Origin: Rufibacter radiotolerans
Lineage (GTDB): Bacteria > Bacteroidota > Bacteroidia > Cytophagales > Hymenobacteraceae
Length of the DNA stretch: 64,000 nucleotides
NCBI RefSeq assembly: GCF_001078055.1
Contig: NZ_CP010777.1
Span: 3,501,001 to 3,565,000, forward strand
Direction of reading: 5' to 3'
Part shown: positions 24,544 through 34,798 of the stretch, piece after piece
Numbering within the stretch: position 1 is the first letter of the stretch
Layout of the letters: every line of letters begins with the position of its first letter
Made by a program: the position numbers and the translations under genes
The notes under the pieces: generated by a model
Databases searched by the model: none
Seen by the model: the letters and a program-made list of their open reading frames with translations, nothing else
Told to the model about the DNA's origin: nothing

Positions 24544-25308
24544 TTAGACAATGGTCACTTTCACGCCCATACCCTTGAGAGTATCTATGGTGTGCTCAGA
24601 GATGCCTTTGTCGGTGATGATCTCGTCAATGTCCTCAAACCCGCAGATACGGCCAAAACCCCGGCGTCCAAACTTAGAGGAGTCTGCCAATACAATAGTT
24701 TTCTGGGAGATATTGATCATCTGGCGGTTCAGGCGGGCTTCCATCACGTTGGTGGTAGTGAGGCCAAACTCTATGTCAATGCCGTCTACGCCCAGAAACA
24801 ACTTGCTGCAGGAAAAATCGGCGAGCACGCTTTCCGCGTAAGGACCGGTAACACTGGAAGAGCTTTTCCTAAGCAGGCCGCCTAGTTGCAGCACCTCCAC
24901 CTCGGGGTGGCGCAACAGCTCCAGGGCCACGTTCAGCGCCGAGGTAATCACCATCAGGCTCTCCTGGGGCTGTATACTTTTGGCCAGCGCCATGACCGTG
25001 GTACCAGAGGCGATAAGTATGGAGTCGTTAGGCTGCACCAGCCTGGCCGCGGCCGTGCCAATGAGCTTTTTCTCACCGGTCTGCATGGTCTCCTTCTCAT
25101 TCACCGGCCGGTCAATGGTGTAGGGGTTGTTCTGGGTGGCGCCGCCGTGGGTCCTAAACAAAAGGCCTTTGTCTTCCAGCAGTTTCAGGTCCTTTCTAAT
25201 GGTCACCGATGAAACGCTCAGCTCCTCGCATAGATCCAATACCTGCACCTGCCCTTTCTGCTGAAGCTTGTTTAAGATATGCTGGTGCCGTTCCGTAATA
25301 TTAATCAT
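24544..25308 (-). CDS. glpR: DeoR-family regulator, GlpR-like
   Basis: 254 residues. It has an N-terminal winged helix of the DeoR family (RHQHILNKLQQKGQV, SSVTIRKDLKLLEDKGLLFRTHGGA) and a sugar-phosphate-sensing DeoRC domain (DSILIASGTTVMALAKSI, then ADSSKFGRRGF). E. coli GlpR is of this family and responds to glycerol 3-phosphate. The role is inferred from its position, divergent from glpD-glpK-glpF-glpT across a 600-bp gap. Its own ligand is not proven. Confidence 0.85.
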   Translation of the reverse strand: MINITERHQHILNKLQQKGQVQVLDLCEELSVSSVTIRKDLKLLEDKGLLFRTHGGATQNNPYTIDRPVNEKETMQTGEKKLIGTAAARLVQPNDSILIASGTTVMALAKSIQPQESLMVITSALNVALELLRHPEVEVLQLGGLLRKSSSSVTGPYAESVLADFSCSKLFLGVDGIDIEFGLTTTNVMEARLNRQMINISQKTIVLADSSKFGRRGFGRICGFEDIDEIITDKGISEHTIDTLKGMGVKVTIV

Positions 25309-25388
25309 GATGCCAGGTTTTCAGATCGTAACAAAAGCAAACAAACAGTAGTGGTTTCGCTTTTACACAAAATTAAAATTTTTCAAAC

Positions 25389-25410
25389 CGAAACAAAGCC
25401 TTTCGTTTCG
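25389..25410. promoter_or_regulatory. candidate GlpR-type operator
   Basis: CGAAAC-10 nt-GTTTCG, an inverted repeat 80 bp upstream of the regulator start. A further TTTCGTTT lies at 25830-25837 at the glpD promoter. TTCG-centred sites are usual for DeoR-family repressors. Weak on sequence alone. Confidence 0.35.
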
Positions 25411-25569
25411 CAATATTCATGGGGCAGCCATTTCCTGAAGTGGCACCCCGGGGCTATAATCTCTCAATGGTTCCTTTCTCAGGTCCAAAAGGTAGAAGCT
25501 GCAGGGATAGTATTTCAGAGAAACTAAACAGGTAAAATTTCGCCACCCCTACTATAACCACTAAAGCCA

Positions 25570-25606
25570 GTTTAGGTTTATTTCATCAAAAACGGCCTTA
25601 AAACAG
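25570..25606. repeat. degenerate copy of the intergenic palindrome family
   Basis: AGTTTAGGTTTATTTCATC then AAAAACGGCCTTAAAACAG; mostly eroded. The rest of the 601-bp gap 25309-25909 is AT-rich without genes, apart from the operator and promoter candidates. Confidence 0.4.
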
Positions 25607-25833
25607 CATTCAATAAAGCCTTCGTCTCTGTATATTACAATAGATTCACCCACCCTTCCCTGCTCGTTTGCTCCATTTCCTTGCCTCGGCCCTTCCCTTG
25701 TTTCCGTTATTTGCCACCTAAAATCACCTTGGGCTTTTGACGGCCAAAGAAGATTTTCTCTTGTTACTTCCCTTCCATTTTTGCCATTTTTACAAAATTA
25801 CCTGCTGCCACACAGGTGTTTTATTTAATTTCG

Positions 25834-25865
25834 TTTGGTTATGTTATTTGAAGTACATAATTTTA
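25834..25865 (+). promoter_or_regulatory. candidate glpD promoter
   Basis: TTTG (25834-25837), 20 nt, TAATTTTA (25858-25865). This is close to TTTG-N19/20-TANNTTTG. The start codon is 45 nt downstream. The -33 box overlaps a TTTCGTTT motif that may be part of the repressor site. Confidence 0.5.
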
Positions 25866-25909
25866 AAATGAAATAAATAGAAACAGAATAAGGCTTAAAA
25901 GTAATTGGC

Positions 25910-27559
25910 GTGAAAGTAAAAGAACCTAATCATCTAACCTTTAAGAGAGATTCCTTTCTGGAGGAGGTAAAAAGAACGGCGGAGTGGGACATGATTGTCA
26001 TTGGCGGAGGCGCCACTGGCCTGGGGGTAGCACTAGATGCGGCCGCACGCGGCTTTAAGACCTTATTACTAGAGCAGTCAGATTTTGCCAAGGGCACGTC
26101 CAGCCGCAGCACCAAACTGGTGCACGGCGGGGTACGCTACCTGGCACAAGGCGATATTAAATTAGTGTTGGAGGCCCTGCATGAGCGCGGCCTGTTACTC
26201 CAGAACGCTCCCCACCTGGTCAATATCCAGTCTTTTGTGATTCCTAACTACAGCTGGTGGAACGAGATCATGTACGGCGTGGGCCTTACGATCTATGATT
26301 TAATGGCCGGCCGTTACCGGTTCAACAAAACCACCGTCTTGTCTGGCAAGAAAGTAGCGCGGTTGCTGCCCAACATTCAGGAAAAAGGCCTTAAGGGTGG
26401 CGTACAGTACTTTGACGGTCAGTTTGACGATGCCCGCCTGGCTCTTAACCTAGCCCAGACCTGCGCCGAGCAGGGCGGCGTGCTCCTGAACTACATGCAG
26501 GTAATGAACCTGCTCAAAGACTCCAAGGGAAAGATAGCCGGCGTAAAGGCCCGCGATCTGGAATCTGGCCAGGAATACCAACTCAAAGCAAAATCTGTGG
26601 TCAACGCCACTGGAGTTTTCGTGAACGATATACTGCAAATGAACGCCCCGGCGCAACAGCCGTTGGTACGCCCCAGCCAGGGCGTGCACGTGGTCCTAGA
26701 CAGCTCCTTCCTGGAAGGCGACAACGCCTTGATGATCCCCAAGACGCCAGACGGGCGCGTGCTGTTCGTGGTTCCGTGGCACAAGCACCTGCTGGTGGGC
26801 ACCACTGATACCCCTTTAGACAAAAGCAGCCTGGAACCCCTTGCCCTGGAGCAGGAAATAGATTTCATTCTGGAAACCGCCAGTAAATACCTGGTCAAAA
26901 AGCCCACCAGAAAAGACGTGTTAAGTGTGTTCGCCGGCTTACGGCCTCTGGCGGCCCCCACCAAGAACACCAACAGCACCAAAGAGATCTCGCGCAGCCA
27001 CAAACTGCTGGCCGCGCCGTCGGGTCTCATCACCATTACCGGCGGCAAGTGGACTACCTACCGCAAAATGGCCGAGGACACGGTAGACAAAGCCATTGAA
27101 CTGGGACAGGTACCGGCCAAGCCCTGCGTGACGGCCAGCCTTAAAATACACGGCTACGCCACCCCACAAAAGAAGACCGAGCACTTTGCCATTTACGGCA
27201 CCGATAAAGAATACATCAAAGAGCTGGCGGCCCAGTTCCCAGAGTTGATCCAGCAGTTGCATGAGCGCTTCCCTAACATTGCCGCCGAGGTGGTGTGGGC
27301 GGTTCGGAATGAAATGGCCCGCACCGTGGAAGACGTGCTGGCCCGCAGAATGCGCATTCTGTTTCTGGATGCCCGCGCCGCCATGGACATGGCCCCCCAA
27401 GTGGCCCAACTTATGGCCACTGAGCTTGGGTATGATGATGCCTGGCAGCAAAAGCAGATCCAGGACTTCAATGCCCTGGCAAGCCATTACCTACTGGAGC
27501 CTTACACGCCTCACGCAGCCTTTGCTTCCTCCAACGCGCACATCAGCCACAACCACTAA
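25910..27559 (+). CDS. glpD: aerobic glycerol-3-phosphate dehydrogenase
   Basis: 549 residues from a GTG start. FAD-binding Rossmann motif [19 protein letters not shown] begins near residue 31, followed by [17 protein letters not shown], the typical GlpD/GlpO block. The C-terminal DAO_C domain follows [18 protein letters not shown]. It oxidises sn-glycerol 3-phosphate to dihydroxyacetone phosphate, passing electrons to quinone at the membrane. It starts the operon glpD-glpK-glpF-glpT-susC-susD; glpK follows after 5 bp. Confidence 0.95.
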   Translation: MKVKEPNHLTFKRDSFLEEVKRTAEWDMIVIGGGATGLGVALDAAARGFKTLLLEQSDFAKGTSSRSTKLVHGGVRYLAQGDIKLVLEALHERGLLLQNAPHLVNIQSFVIPNYSWWNEIMYGVGLTIYDLMAGRYRFNKTTVLSGKKVARLLPNIQEKGLKGGVQYFDGQFDDARLALNLAQTCAEQGGVLLNYMQVMNLLKDSKGKIAGVKARDLESGQEYQLKAKSVVNATGVFVNDILQMNAPAQQPLVRPSQGVHVVLDSSFLEGDNALMIPKTPDGRVLFVVPWHKHLLVGTTDTPLDKSSLEPLALEQEIDFILETASKYLVKKPTRKDVLSVFAGLRPLAAPTKNTNSTKEISRSHKLLAAPSGLITITGGKWTTYRKMAEDTVDKAIELGQVPAKPCVTASLKIHGYATPQKKTEHFAIYGTDKEYIKELAAQFPELIQQLHERFPNIAAEVVWAVRNEMARTVEDVLARRMRILFLDARAAMDMAPQVAQLMATELGYDDAWQQKQIQDFNALASHYLLEPYTPHAAFASSNAHISHNH

Positions 27560-27564
27560 GAATT

Positions 27565-29079
27565 ATGGCACAGCATATACTTTCTCTTGACCAAGGCACA
27601 ACCAGCTCCCGAGCCATTGTCTTCAATAAACAAGGAAACATTGTTTCCCTGGCGCAGAAAGAGTTTACCCAGTTCTACCCGCAGCCGGGTTGGGTAGAGC
27701 ATAATGCCAGTGAGATCTGGTCTACGCAGCTAGGCGTGGCTGCCGAGGCTATCTCCAAGGCAGGGCTGCACGCCAAGGATATTGCGGCCATAGGCATTAC
27801 CAACCAACGCGAGACCACCGTTCTCTGGGACCGCCGCACAGGCGCCGCCATCTGCAATGCCATTGTGTGGCAGGACCGCCGCACCGCCGGGTACTGTGAC
27901 AGCCTCAAGCAACAGGGCCTGGAGGAAATGATCCAGCAGAAAACCGGTCTGGTGATAGATGCCTATTTCTCAGCCACCAAAGCACGTTGGATGCTGGAGA
28001 ACGTGCCGGGCGCCAGAGAGCTGGCCAATGCCGGGCACCTGGCGTTCGGGACGGTAGATTCCTGGCTTATCTGGAACTTGACCGGCGGTCAGACCCACGT
28101 AACGGATGTCTCCAATGCTTCCCGCACGCTGCTGTTTAACATCCATACCCTGGCTTGGGACCAGGAACTGCTGGACCTGTTTGACATTCCAGCCAGTGTA
28201 TTGCCTACCGTCACTTCGTCCAGTGAAGTGGTGGGCCACACGTCCGGCTCCCTGTTTGCCACCCAGATTCCAATTGCCGGTATTGCCGGCGATCAGCAGG
28301 CTGCCCTATTCGGGCAGATGTGCACCAAGCCCGGCATGGTGAAAAATACCTACGGCACCGGCTGCTTCATGCTCATGAACATTGGTGAGAAACCCATTGT
28401 CTCCAACCACAAGCTGGTGACCACCGTGGCCTGGAAAATAAAAGACCAGGTGCATTATGCGCTGGAAGGCAGTATTTTCATTGCCGGCGCCGTGGTGCAG
28501 TGGCTTAGAGACGGGCTGGGCGTAATCTCCCACTCGTCTGAGGTTGAGGCACTGGCTGCCAGCGTGACCAGCACCGACGGCGTGTACCTGGTTCCGGCCT
28601 TCGCCGGTCTGGGCGCCCCCCACTGGGACCAGCATTCCCGGGGCACCATGGTAGGCATGACCCGCGGTACCACCTCGGCGCACCTGGCCCGCGCCGCTCT
28701 GGAGAGCATCGCCTACCAGACCATGGAGGTGCTTAAAGCCATGGAGGCAGATTCTGGTATTGAGATCAAGGAACTGCGGGTAGACGGCGGTGCCACGGAG
28801 AACAGCCTGCTCATGCAGTTCCAGGCCGATATCCTGAACGCCCGGGTAGTGAAACCGGCCATCACCGAAGTCACCGCCATTGGGGCCGCTTACCTGGCAG
28901 GCCTGGCCACTGGCTTCTGGGACAGCGTGGAAGACATTCAGGAGCAATGGATCATCAAAAACAGCTTTGAGGCGAACCCGGCCCAGGAGACCCAGACGGG
29001 GATCAACGGTTGGTTACGGGCAGTACGCGCTGCCAAAGCCTGGTCTCAGGATGATCAGTCACAACCTTCTACTTTTTAA
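27565..29079 (+). CDS. glpK: glycerol kinase
   Basis: 504 residues, normal length for the FGGY family. [16 protein letters not shown] at the N-terminus is the phosphate-binding loop. [25 protein letters not shown] and [12 protein letters not shown] are classical GlpK blocks, and the ADP-binding half has [19 protein letters not shown]. It traps glycerol as glycerol 3-phosphate for GlpD. The fructose-bisphosphate and EIIA regulation known in E. coli cannot be read from the sequence. Confidence 0.96.
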   Translation: MAQHILSLDQGTTSSRAIVFNKQGNIVSLAQKEFTQFYPQPGWVEHNASEIWSTQLGVAAEAISKAGLHAKDIAAIGITNQRETTVLWDRRTGAAICNAIVWQDRRTAGYCDSLKQQGLEEMIQQKTGLVIDAYFSATKARWMLENVPGARELANAGHLAFGTVDSWLIWNLTGGQTHVTDVSNASRTLLFNIHTLAWDQELLDLFDIPASVLPTVTSSSEVVGHTSGSLFATQIPIAGIAGDQQAALFGQMCTKPGMVKNTYGTGCFMLMNIGEKPIVSNHKLVTTVAWKIKDQVHYALEGSIFIAGAVVQWLRDGLGVISHSSEVEALAASVTSTDGVYLVPAFAGLGAPHWDQHSRGTMVGMTRGTTSAHLARAALESIAYQTMEVLKAMEADSGIEIKELRVDGGATENSLLMQFQADILNARVVKPAITEVTAIGAAYLAGLATGFWDSVEDIQEQWIIKNSFEANPAQETQTGINGWLRAVRAAKAWSQDDQSQPSTF

Positions 29080-29091
29080 CCAAGAAACGCT

Positions 29092-29820
29092 ATGTCAGCA
29101 TTTACCGCCGAGATCATCGGCACGATGTTTCTGATTTTATTGGGCGGCGGCGTAGTAGCCAACGTGGTCTTAAAAGGCACCAAAGGCAATAACAGCGGCT
29201 GGATGGTGATTACCACCGGTTGGGCCCTGTCTGTATTCGCTGGGGTGGTGATTGCCGGACCTTACAGCGGTGCCCACCTGAACCCGGCCGTGAGCATTGG
29301 CCTGGCCATTGTAGGCAAGTTTCCTTGGGAGCAGGTAGGTCCTTATGTGTTGGCGCAGCTTATTGGCGCCGTGGCCGGGGCACTTTTGGTATATCTTTTA
29401 TACAAGCCGCATTTTGACTCCACTGAAGACCCGTTGGCGCAGTTGGCAGTGTTCAGTACCGGTCCGGCTATCCGGCACCCATTCTCTAACCTGTTCAGTG
29501 AGATAGTGGGCACCTTCGTCCTGATCTTTGTGATCCTGTACATCACCAACCCCGAGATGGGCGACCAGAAAACACCCATTGGCATGGGTTCTTTGGGGGC
29601 CTTGCCGGTCACGTTTCTGGTATGGGCCATAGGGCTGTCTTTAGGCGGCACCACCGGCTATGCCATTAACCCGGCCCGTGACCTGGGGCCCCGTATTGTG
29701 CATGCCCTGGTTCCCATGAAAAACAAGTGCCACAGTGACTGGCGGTACGCCTGGATTCCTATTCTTGGACCCGTGCTGGGCGCAAGTCTGGCCGCCGGGG
29801 TTTTTCTGGTTCTACAGTAG
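29092..29820 (+). CDS. glpF: glycerol facilitator (aquaglyceroporin)
   Basis: 242 residues with six membrane segments and the two half-helix pore motifs HLNPAVSIG and YAINPARDLGPR. The residues after the second NPA (Arg, then Asp) fit aquaglyceroporins. It lets glycerol enter by diffusion, to be phosphorylated by GlpK. It follows glpK by 12 bp. Confidence 0.94.
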   Translation: MSAFTAEIIGTMFLILLGGGVVANVVLKGTKGNNSGWMVITTGWALSVFAGVVIAGPYSGAHLNPAVSIGLAIVGKFPWEQVGPYVLAQLIGAVAGALLVYLLYKPHFDSTEDPLAQLAVFSTGPAIRHPFSNLFSEIVGTFVLIFVILYITNPEMGDQKTPIGMGSLGALPVTFLVWAIGLSLGGTTGYAINPARDLGPRIVHALVPMKNKCHSDWRYAWIPILGPVLGASLAAGVFLVLQ

Positions 29821-29911
29821 CAGCAGGATTGGAATTCCAGGAGGTATTGTAACCAGGTCTCCACTAAAAAAAGGAAGTAGCACTTTCTTGAGACAGGTAG
29901 CTAAACAGGAA

Positions 29912-29970
29912 AATATTGACTTGTCTGCCACCTGAACCCAAAAGGGCTTTTCTGATGACAAGTCAATATT
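29912..29970. promoter_or_regulatory. perfect 14-bp inverted repeat between glpF and glpT
   Basis: AATATTGACTTGTC and GACAAGTCAATATT separated by 31 nt that itself holds CCCAAAAGGG. It is unlike the palindrome family. It could be an operator, an attenuator or a partial terminator that separates glpDKF from glpT-susCD. The gap is 318 bp and holds nothing else I recognise. Confidence 0.45.
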
Positions 29971-30138
29971 AATCTTTTGTTAAGTTAAGAAGGGGCAGCC
30001 ATTTTAAGGGAAATCTGCCTTATTTTTGAAAGAATATAGACTTAGTAACCAATTGCAAACATGATCCTCTTTTAGGTTTAAAATGCCACTTAAAAGAGAT
30101 TGCACAAACAACCGTTTCTCACCCTCTCACCACAACGA

Positions 30139-31473
30139 ATGAGTATTTTTTCCCCAGCCCGTCATATTGACAAACTTCCGCTGCAGCGCATAGATCCGGA
30201 ATATAAGCGACTGCGGCTTCAGGTTTTCTTAGGAATCTTTGTTGGCTACGCCGGGTACTACCTAGTGCGCAAGAACTTCTCCCTGGTCATGCCCGACCTC
30301 ATTGAGCAGGGATATTCCAAGGGTGATCTGGGTTTTGCCTTATCAGGGGTTTCCATTGCCTATGGGTTGAGCAAGTTCCTGATGGGCAACGTCTCTGACC
30401 GGAGCAATGCCCGCACCTTCCTGACCTTTGGCCTGGTGCTTTCGGCGCTGACCATGATTTTCATGGGGGTGGTTCCTTTTGCCACCAGCTCTATTGCCAT
30501 CATGTTCATCTTGCTATTTGTGAATGGCTGGTTTCAGGGTATGGGCTGGCCGCCTTCGGGCCGCGTGATGGTGCACTGGTTTTCCACCAAGGAAAGAGGC
30601 ACCAAAATGTCTATCTGGAATGTGGCCCATAATGTGGGCGGCGGCCTGGTAGGCCCTATCGCCATTGCGGCCGTGGCCATCTTTGGCACCTGGGAAAGCA
30701 AGTTCTATTTCCCGGGCATAGTGGCCCTGGTGTTTGCCCTTTTCGCTTACCTCACTATCAGAGACACCCCTCAGTCTTGTGGCCTGCCTACCATAGAAGC
30801 CTATAAGAATGATTACCCCGTGAACTACTCAGATGCCCTTGAAAAGGAAATGACCGCCAAGGAGATTTTCCTGGACTATGTGCTCAACAACCGGGTGCTC
30901 TGGTACATTGCCTTCGCCAACGCCTTTGTGTACCTGGTGCGCTACGGCATTCTGGACTGGGCCCCTACTTACCTGGAAGAAGCCAAAGGTTTCTCGGTGA
31001 AGGAGACGGGTTGGGCCTATTTCGCCTATGAGTACGCCGGTATCCCGGGCACCCTGCTGTGCGGTTGGATCAGTGACAAGGTATTCAAAGGCCGTCGCGC
31101 CCCCGCCACCATCATTTATATGGTGTTGGTATTGGTGGCGGTGCTGGTCTACTGGAAAAACCCACCGGGCAACATCATGATTGACAACATTGCCCTGGTG
31201 GCTATCGGGTTCCTGATTTATGGCCCCGTGATGCTGATTGGCGTGCAGGCCCTGGACCTGGTCCCTAAGAAAGCAGCAGGCACCGCTGCTGGGTTAACCG
31301 GCTTGTTCGGGTACCTGGGTGGCGCCCTCTTCGCCAATATCGCTATGGGCTTTATTGTAGACAAGTGGGGCTGGGACGGTGGCTTTATCATGCTGGTGGC
31401 TGCCTGCCTGCTGTCTATCGCCTTCACGGCGCTTACCTGGCAACGGGAGAAAATCCACCTCAATCTTCAATAA
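30139..31473 (+). CDS. glpT: glycerol-3-phosphate transporter (MFS, OPA family)
   Basis: 444 residues from ATG at 30139; a TTG 13 codons earlier is in frame but less likely. Twelve membrane segments of the organophosphate:phosphate antiporter group. [18 protein letters not shown] near residue 40 carries the Arg used to bind phosphate in GlpT, and [13 protein letters not shown] follows. It imports sn-glycerol 3-phosphate in exchange for phosphate. The SusC gene starts 42 bp downstream, linking inner-membrane uptake with an outer-membrane import pair. Confidence 0.9.
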   Translation: MSIFSPARHIDKLPLQRIDPEYKRLRLQVFLGIFVGYAGYYLVRKNFSLVMPDLIEQGYSKGDLGFALSGVSIAYGLSKFLMGNVSDRSNARTFLTFGLVLSALTMIFMGVVPFATSSIAIMFILLFVNGWFQGMGWPPSGRVMVHWFSTKERGTKMSIWNVAHNVGGGLVGPIAIAAVAIFGTWESKFYFPGIVALVFALFAYLTIRDTPQSCGLPTIEAYKNDYPVNYSDALEKEMTAKEIFLDYVLNNRVLWYIAFANAFVYLVRYGILDWAPTYLEEAKGFSVKETGWAYFAYEYAGIPGTLLCGWISDKVFKGRRAPATIIYMVLVLVAVLVYWKNPPGNIMIDNIALVAIGFLIYGPVMLIGVQALDLVPKKAAGTAAGLTGLFGYLGGALFANIAMGFIVDKWGWDGGFIMLVAACLLSIAFTALTWQREKIHLNLQ

Positions 31474-31515
31474 TCTCTCAACTTGAGTTAAAACCGCAAA
31501 CAACAAAAACTGCAT

Positions 31516-34500
31516 ATGACTACATTCTTACAACCACCCCCGCCGCGCAGGTTGAGCTTGGGTAAAGGCCTTTTACTTGGCTCCTGCCTTTTATTAATGG
31601 GCCCGGGCGTGCAGGCAGCCCCTGCCAGCTATGGCGCCTTTTTGCAGCAGACCGGCCAGCAGGCAAAAGTGCCGGTGAAAGGAAAAGTGATTGATCCTAC
31701 AGACGGCACCGGCATGCCCGGGGTAACCATTTTTGTAAACGACCAGGCCGTTGGCATGACCAACGTTGATGGAACCTTTGACCTAAGCGTGGCATCTGGT
31801 GCTACCCTCTCCTTTACCTTTATTGGGTACCAACAGCAGCGCGTGGTGATTTCCAAACCAGAGCCGAACCTTACCGTTAGCCTGCTCACCGATGCCAAGC
31901 AACTGGGCGAGGTAGTGGTAACGGCCTTGGGTATTGAGCGGGAGGAAAAAGCGCTGGGCTACTCAGTGACCACGGTGACCGGAAACCAGATCTCTGAATC
32001 TATGCCTAACAACTGGACCGATGCCTTATCTGGAAAAGTAGCGGGTCTTAACCTGGTGAAATCTGGCGGCGGACCGGCTGGTTCTACCAAAGTGGTTTTG
32101 CGCGGTGAAACCTCCCTGGGCGGCGACAACGCGGCCCTGATTGTGGTAGACGGCGTGGTGATGAGCGGAAGCAGCGGCAAGCAGACGGGTAATGGCAACA
32201 GCTCTTACATGTCTGCTGACTCCCCCGTGGACTTTGGTACCAGCTTAGCAGATATCAACCCCGAGGACATTGAAAGCGTGTCTGTGCTGAAAGGCCCTGG
32301 GGCTGCAGCCCTTTACGGTGCCAGAGGTGCGAACGGTGCTATTGTGATCACCACCAAGCAAGGTTCTTCTGTGCAGAAAGGCATGGGCATTACCTTTAAC
32401 TCTAACACCACCTTGGCAACTATCAACCGTTGGCCAGATTACCAGAACGAGTACGGCCAGGGCGCTGCCGGTCAGGACCTGTATTACTCGTATGGCAATA
32501 CCGAAGACGGTTCCAGCACGCTGAGCACCAGCTCTGCCTGGGGCCCTAAGTTCAACGGACAGTCGTACTTCCAGTATGATCCTACCAATTACCGGGTAGC
32601 ACCTACCCAGCGAACCCCATGGAAAGCGTACCCCAACAACCGCAAAGACTTCTTTGAAACCGCCAAGACGTTCACTAACAGCCTTACCCTGTCCGGCGGA
32701 ACCACCAACACCTCGGCGCGTCTTTCTTTCACCAACTCACAGAACACCTGGATTGTGCCCAACACCGGGTATGACCGTAACACCGTGGCCCTGCAGTTGA
32801 ACCACAAGGTGAACGACAAGCTCTCTATCGCCACCAAGGTGAACTACACCAGCCGCATTAGTGATAACCTGCCTACCACCGGGTACAACAACCAAACCAT
32901 CATGTACTTCATCAGGGGGCTTACCCCTAACATGGACATCAACTGGTTTAAAGACTACTGGTTGCCGGGCAAAGAGGGAATTGAGCAGCTCAAGCCATTC
33001 AGTAACCTGTTAGACAACCCGTATCTGCAGGCCTATGAGATGCTCAACAAGTCCAGAAGAAACACCTTTGTGGGCAACATCTCGGCAACCTATAACTTCA
33101 CCAAGGAACTGAGCCTAATGGTGCGCAGCTCCACAGACTTCATGACCGAAGCCCGTTCCCAGCAGCGCCCTAAGAACTCCAACAAGTTCACCGAAGGCAT
33201 GTACCGCGAGCAGGACATCTTCACCCAGGAGCAGAACAGTGACTTCTTGCTGCGTTACGAGAACAACAGAAACTCAGACTTTGAGTACAGCATGTCTTTT
33301 GGCGGAAGCACCATGAAGAACACCTACATTCTGGATGAATACAGAGCAGACAAGTTGTTGTACCCTGGTATCTATAGCCTGGCCAACAGCATGATCAACG
33401 TGGAGCCCCGCCCAAGAAGAGCGCGCTACGGCGTGAACAGCTTCTACGGTTTAGCTACCATTGGCTACAAAGACTTCCTGTTCCTGGACGTGACCGCCCG
33501 TAATGACTGGACTAGTACCCTGGTAACCCCACAAAGCGTTTCCGGCGTTAAGTCAGACAACCCGTCATTCTTCTATCCTTCTGTGAACCTAAGTGCGCTG
33601 GTTTCTGAGGCCATAGAGTTACCAAGCCAGATCTCTTTATTGAAACTGAGAGGCTCCTGGGCCAAAGTGGGTAGCGGTGGAACAGATCCTTACCTGACTA
33701 GCTATGCCTATTCGCCGGTGATCAATTTCGCTTCTGGACTTACCAATCCTTCTGTGATTGCCAACCCAAATCTGAAGCCCTTGACCACCACCAGCCTTGA
33801 GTTTGGCCTGGACCTGCGTTTGTTCAAGAGCCGTCTTGGTCTGGACCTGTCAATCTATAAGAACAATACCTATGACCAAATCGTGACCCCTCCTATTGAC
33901 CCAGCCAGCGGTTATGCTTCTATGGTTATCAATGCCGGCGAGGTAGAGAACAGAGGAATTGAAGTTCAGTTGAACGGTGCCCCTTTCAAGTCTAAAAAAG
34001 GGTTCAGCTGGAATGTCTTCGGGACGTTTGCGGCCAACAAGAACACCGTGGTAAGCCTGCCAGACAGCTTGAAGAGCATGGTATTGTCTACCGTTTTCGG
34101 TAGCCGTGGTACCGTGGAAGCCCGCGTGGGTGACCGTCTGGGAGACATGTACGGCCTGGGCTACAAGCGCTCACCTGAAGGACAGATCATCTATGACAAA
34201 GGATACCCGGTTCTGGGCGATGAACTGATCTACCTGGGTAACTACACCCCCAAATGGAGAGGAAGCATTGGCAATGAGTTCAGGTACAACAAGTTCAGGC
34301 TGAATGTTCTCTTTGACGGTCAGTTTGGCGGCGTTGGGTACTCACTTACCCATGCGGTATTAATGGAGGAAGGCAAGCTGAAGAAAAGCTTACCGGGCCG
34401 CTACAACGGCATTATTGGCGAGGGTGTGATCGCGAACGGCGACGGCTCTTACCGCCCTAATGACGTGGTGGCCACCAACATCCGGGATTACTACTTCACC

Positions 34501-34785
34501 CACTTTAACCGTGACAACCTGGAGTCTAACGTGTTCAGCACAGACTACATCAAGCTGCGCGAGGTACGCTTTGACTATGACATCCCTACCAGCTACCTGA
34601 GTAAACTGAAGATCCTGAAAGCAAGCGTGGGCGTGTATGGCCGTGACCTGCTGGTCTTCTCTGAGTGGCCGGCCTTTGACCCTGAGTTTGGCACCCTGGG
34701 AGACGGAGACATCTCCTCTGGCTCAGAGATTGCCCAGTTCCCTTCAACCAGAACATTTGGGTTAAACCTGACTGTAGGCTTTTAA
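31516..34785 (+). CDS. SusC/RagA-type TonB-dependent outer-membrane transporter
   Basis: 1089 residues. Signal sequence, then a CarboxypepD_reg-like domain (about 55-120, VKGKVIDPTDGTGMPGVTI), then the SusC hallmark LGEVVVTALGIEREEK and a plug domain (about 135-285; KVAGLNLVKSGGG, GAAALYGARGANGAIVITTK). The remainder is a 22-strand barrel ending RTFGLNLTVGF. With its SusD partner it imports oligomeric substrates across the outer membrane with TonB energy. Operon position after glpT suggests a glycerophosphate-containing substrate rather than a glycan. No recruitment by a sigma/anti-sigma pair was seen. Confidence 0.95.
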   Translation: MTTFLQPPPPRRLSLGKGLLLGSCLLLMGPGVQAAPASYGAFLQQTGQQAKVPVKGKVIDPTDGTGMPGVTIFVNDQAVGMTNVDGTFDLSVASGATLSFTFIGYQQQRVVISKPEPNLTVSLLTDAKQLGEVVVTALGIEREEKALGYSVTTVTGNQISESMPNNWTDALSGKVAGLNLVKSGGGPAGSTKVVLRGETSLGGDNAALIVVDGVVMSGSSGKQTGNGNSSYMSADSPVDFGTSLADINPEDIESVSVLKGPGAAALYGARGANGAIVITTKQGSSVQKGMGITFNSNTTLATINRWPDYQNEYGQGAAGQDLYYSYGNTEDGSSTLSTSSAWGPKFNGQSYFQYDPTNYRVAPTQRTPWKAYPNNRKDFFETAKTFTNSLTLSGGTTNTSARLSFTNSQNTWIVPNTGYDRNTVALQLNHKVNDKLSIATKVNYTSRISDNLPTTGYNNQTIMYFIRGLTPNMDINWFKDYWLPGKEGIEQLKPFSNLLDNPYLQAYEMLNKSRRNTFVGNISATYNFTKELSLMVRSSTDFMTEARSQQRPKNSNKFTEGMYREQDIFTQEQNSDFLLRYENNRNSDFEYSMSFGGSTMKNTYILDEYRADKLLYPGIYSLANSMINVEPRPRRARYGVNSFYGLATIGYKDFLFLDVTARNDWTSTLVTPQSVSGVKSDNPSFFYPSVNLSALVSEAIELPSQISLLKLRGSWAKVGSGGTDPYLTSYAYSPVINFASGLTNPSVIANPNLKPLTTTSLEFGLDLRLFKSRLGLDLSIYKNNTYDQIVTPPIDPASGYASMVINAGEVENRGIEVQLNGAPFKSKKGFSWNVFGTFAANKNTVVSLPDSLKSMVLSTVFGSRGTVEARVGDRLGDMYGLGYKRSPEGQIIYDKGYPVLGDELIYLGNYTPKWRGSIGNEFRYNKFRLNVLFDGQFGGVGYSLTHAVLMEEGKLKKSLPGRYNGIIGEGVIANGDGSYRPNDVVATNIRDYYFTHFNRDNLESNVFSTDYIKLREVRFDYDIPTSYLSKLKILKASVGVYGRDLLVFSEWPAFDPEFGTLGDGDISSGSEIAQFPSTRTFGLNLTVGF

Positions 34786-34798
34786 TTAAGAAATCATC

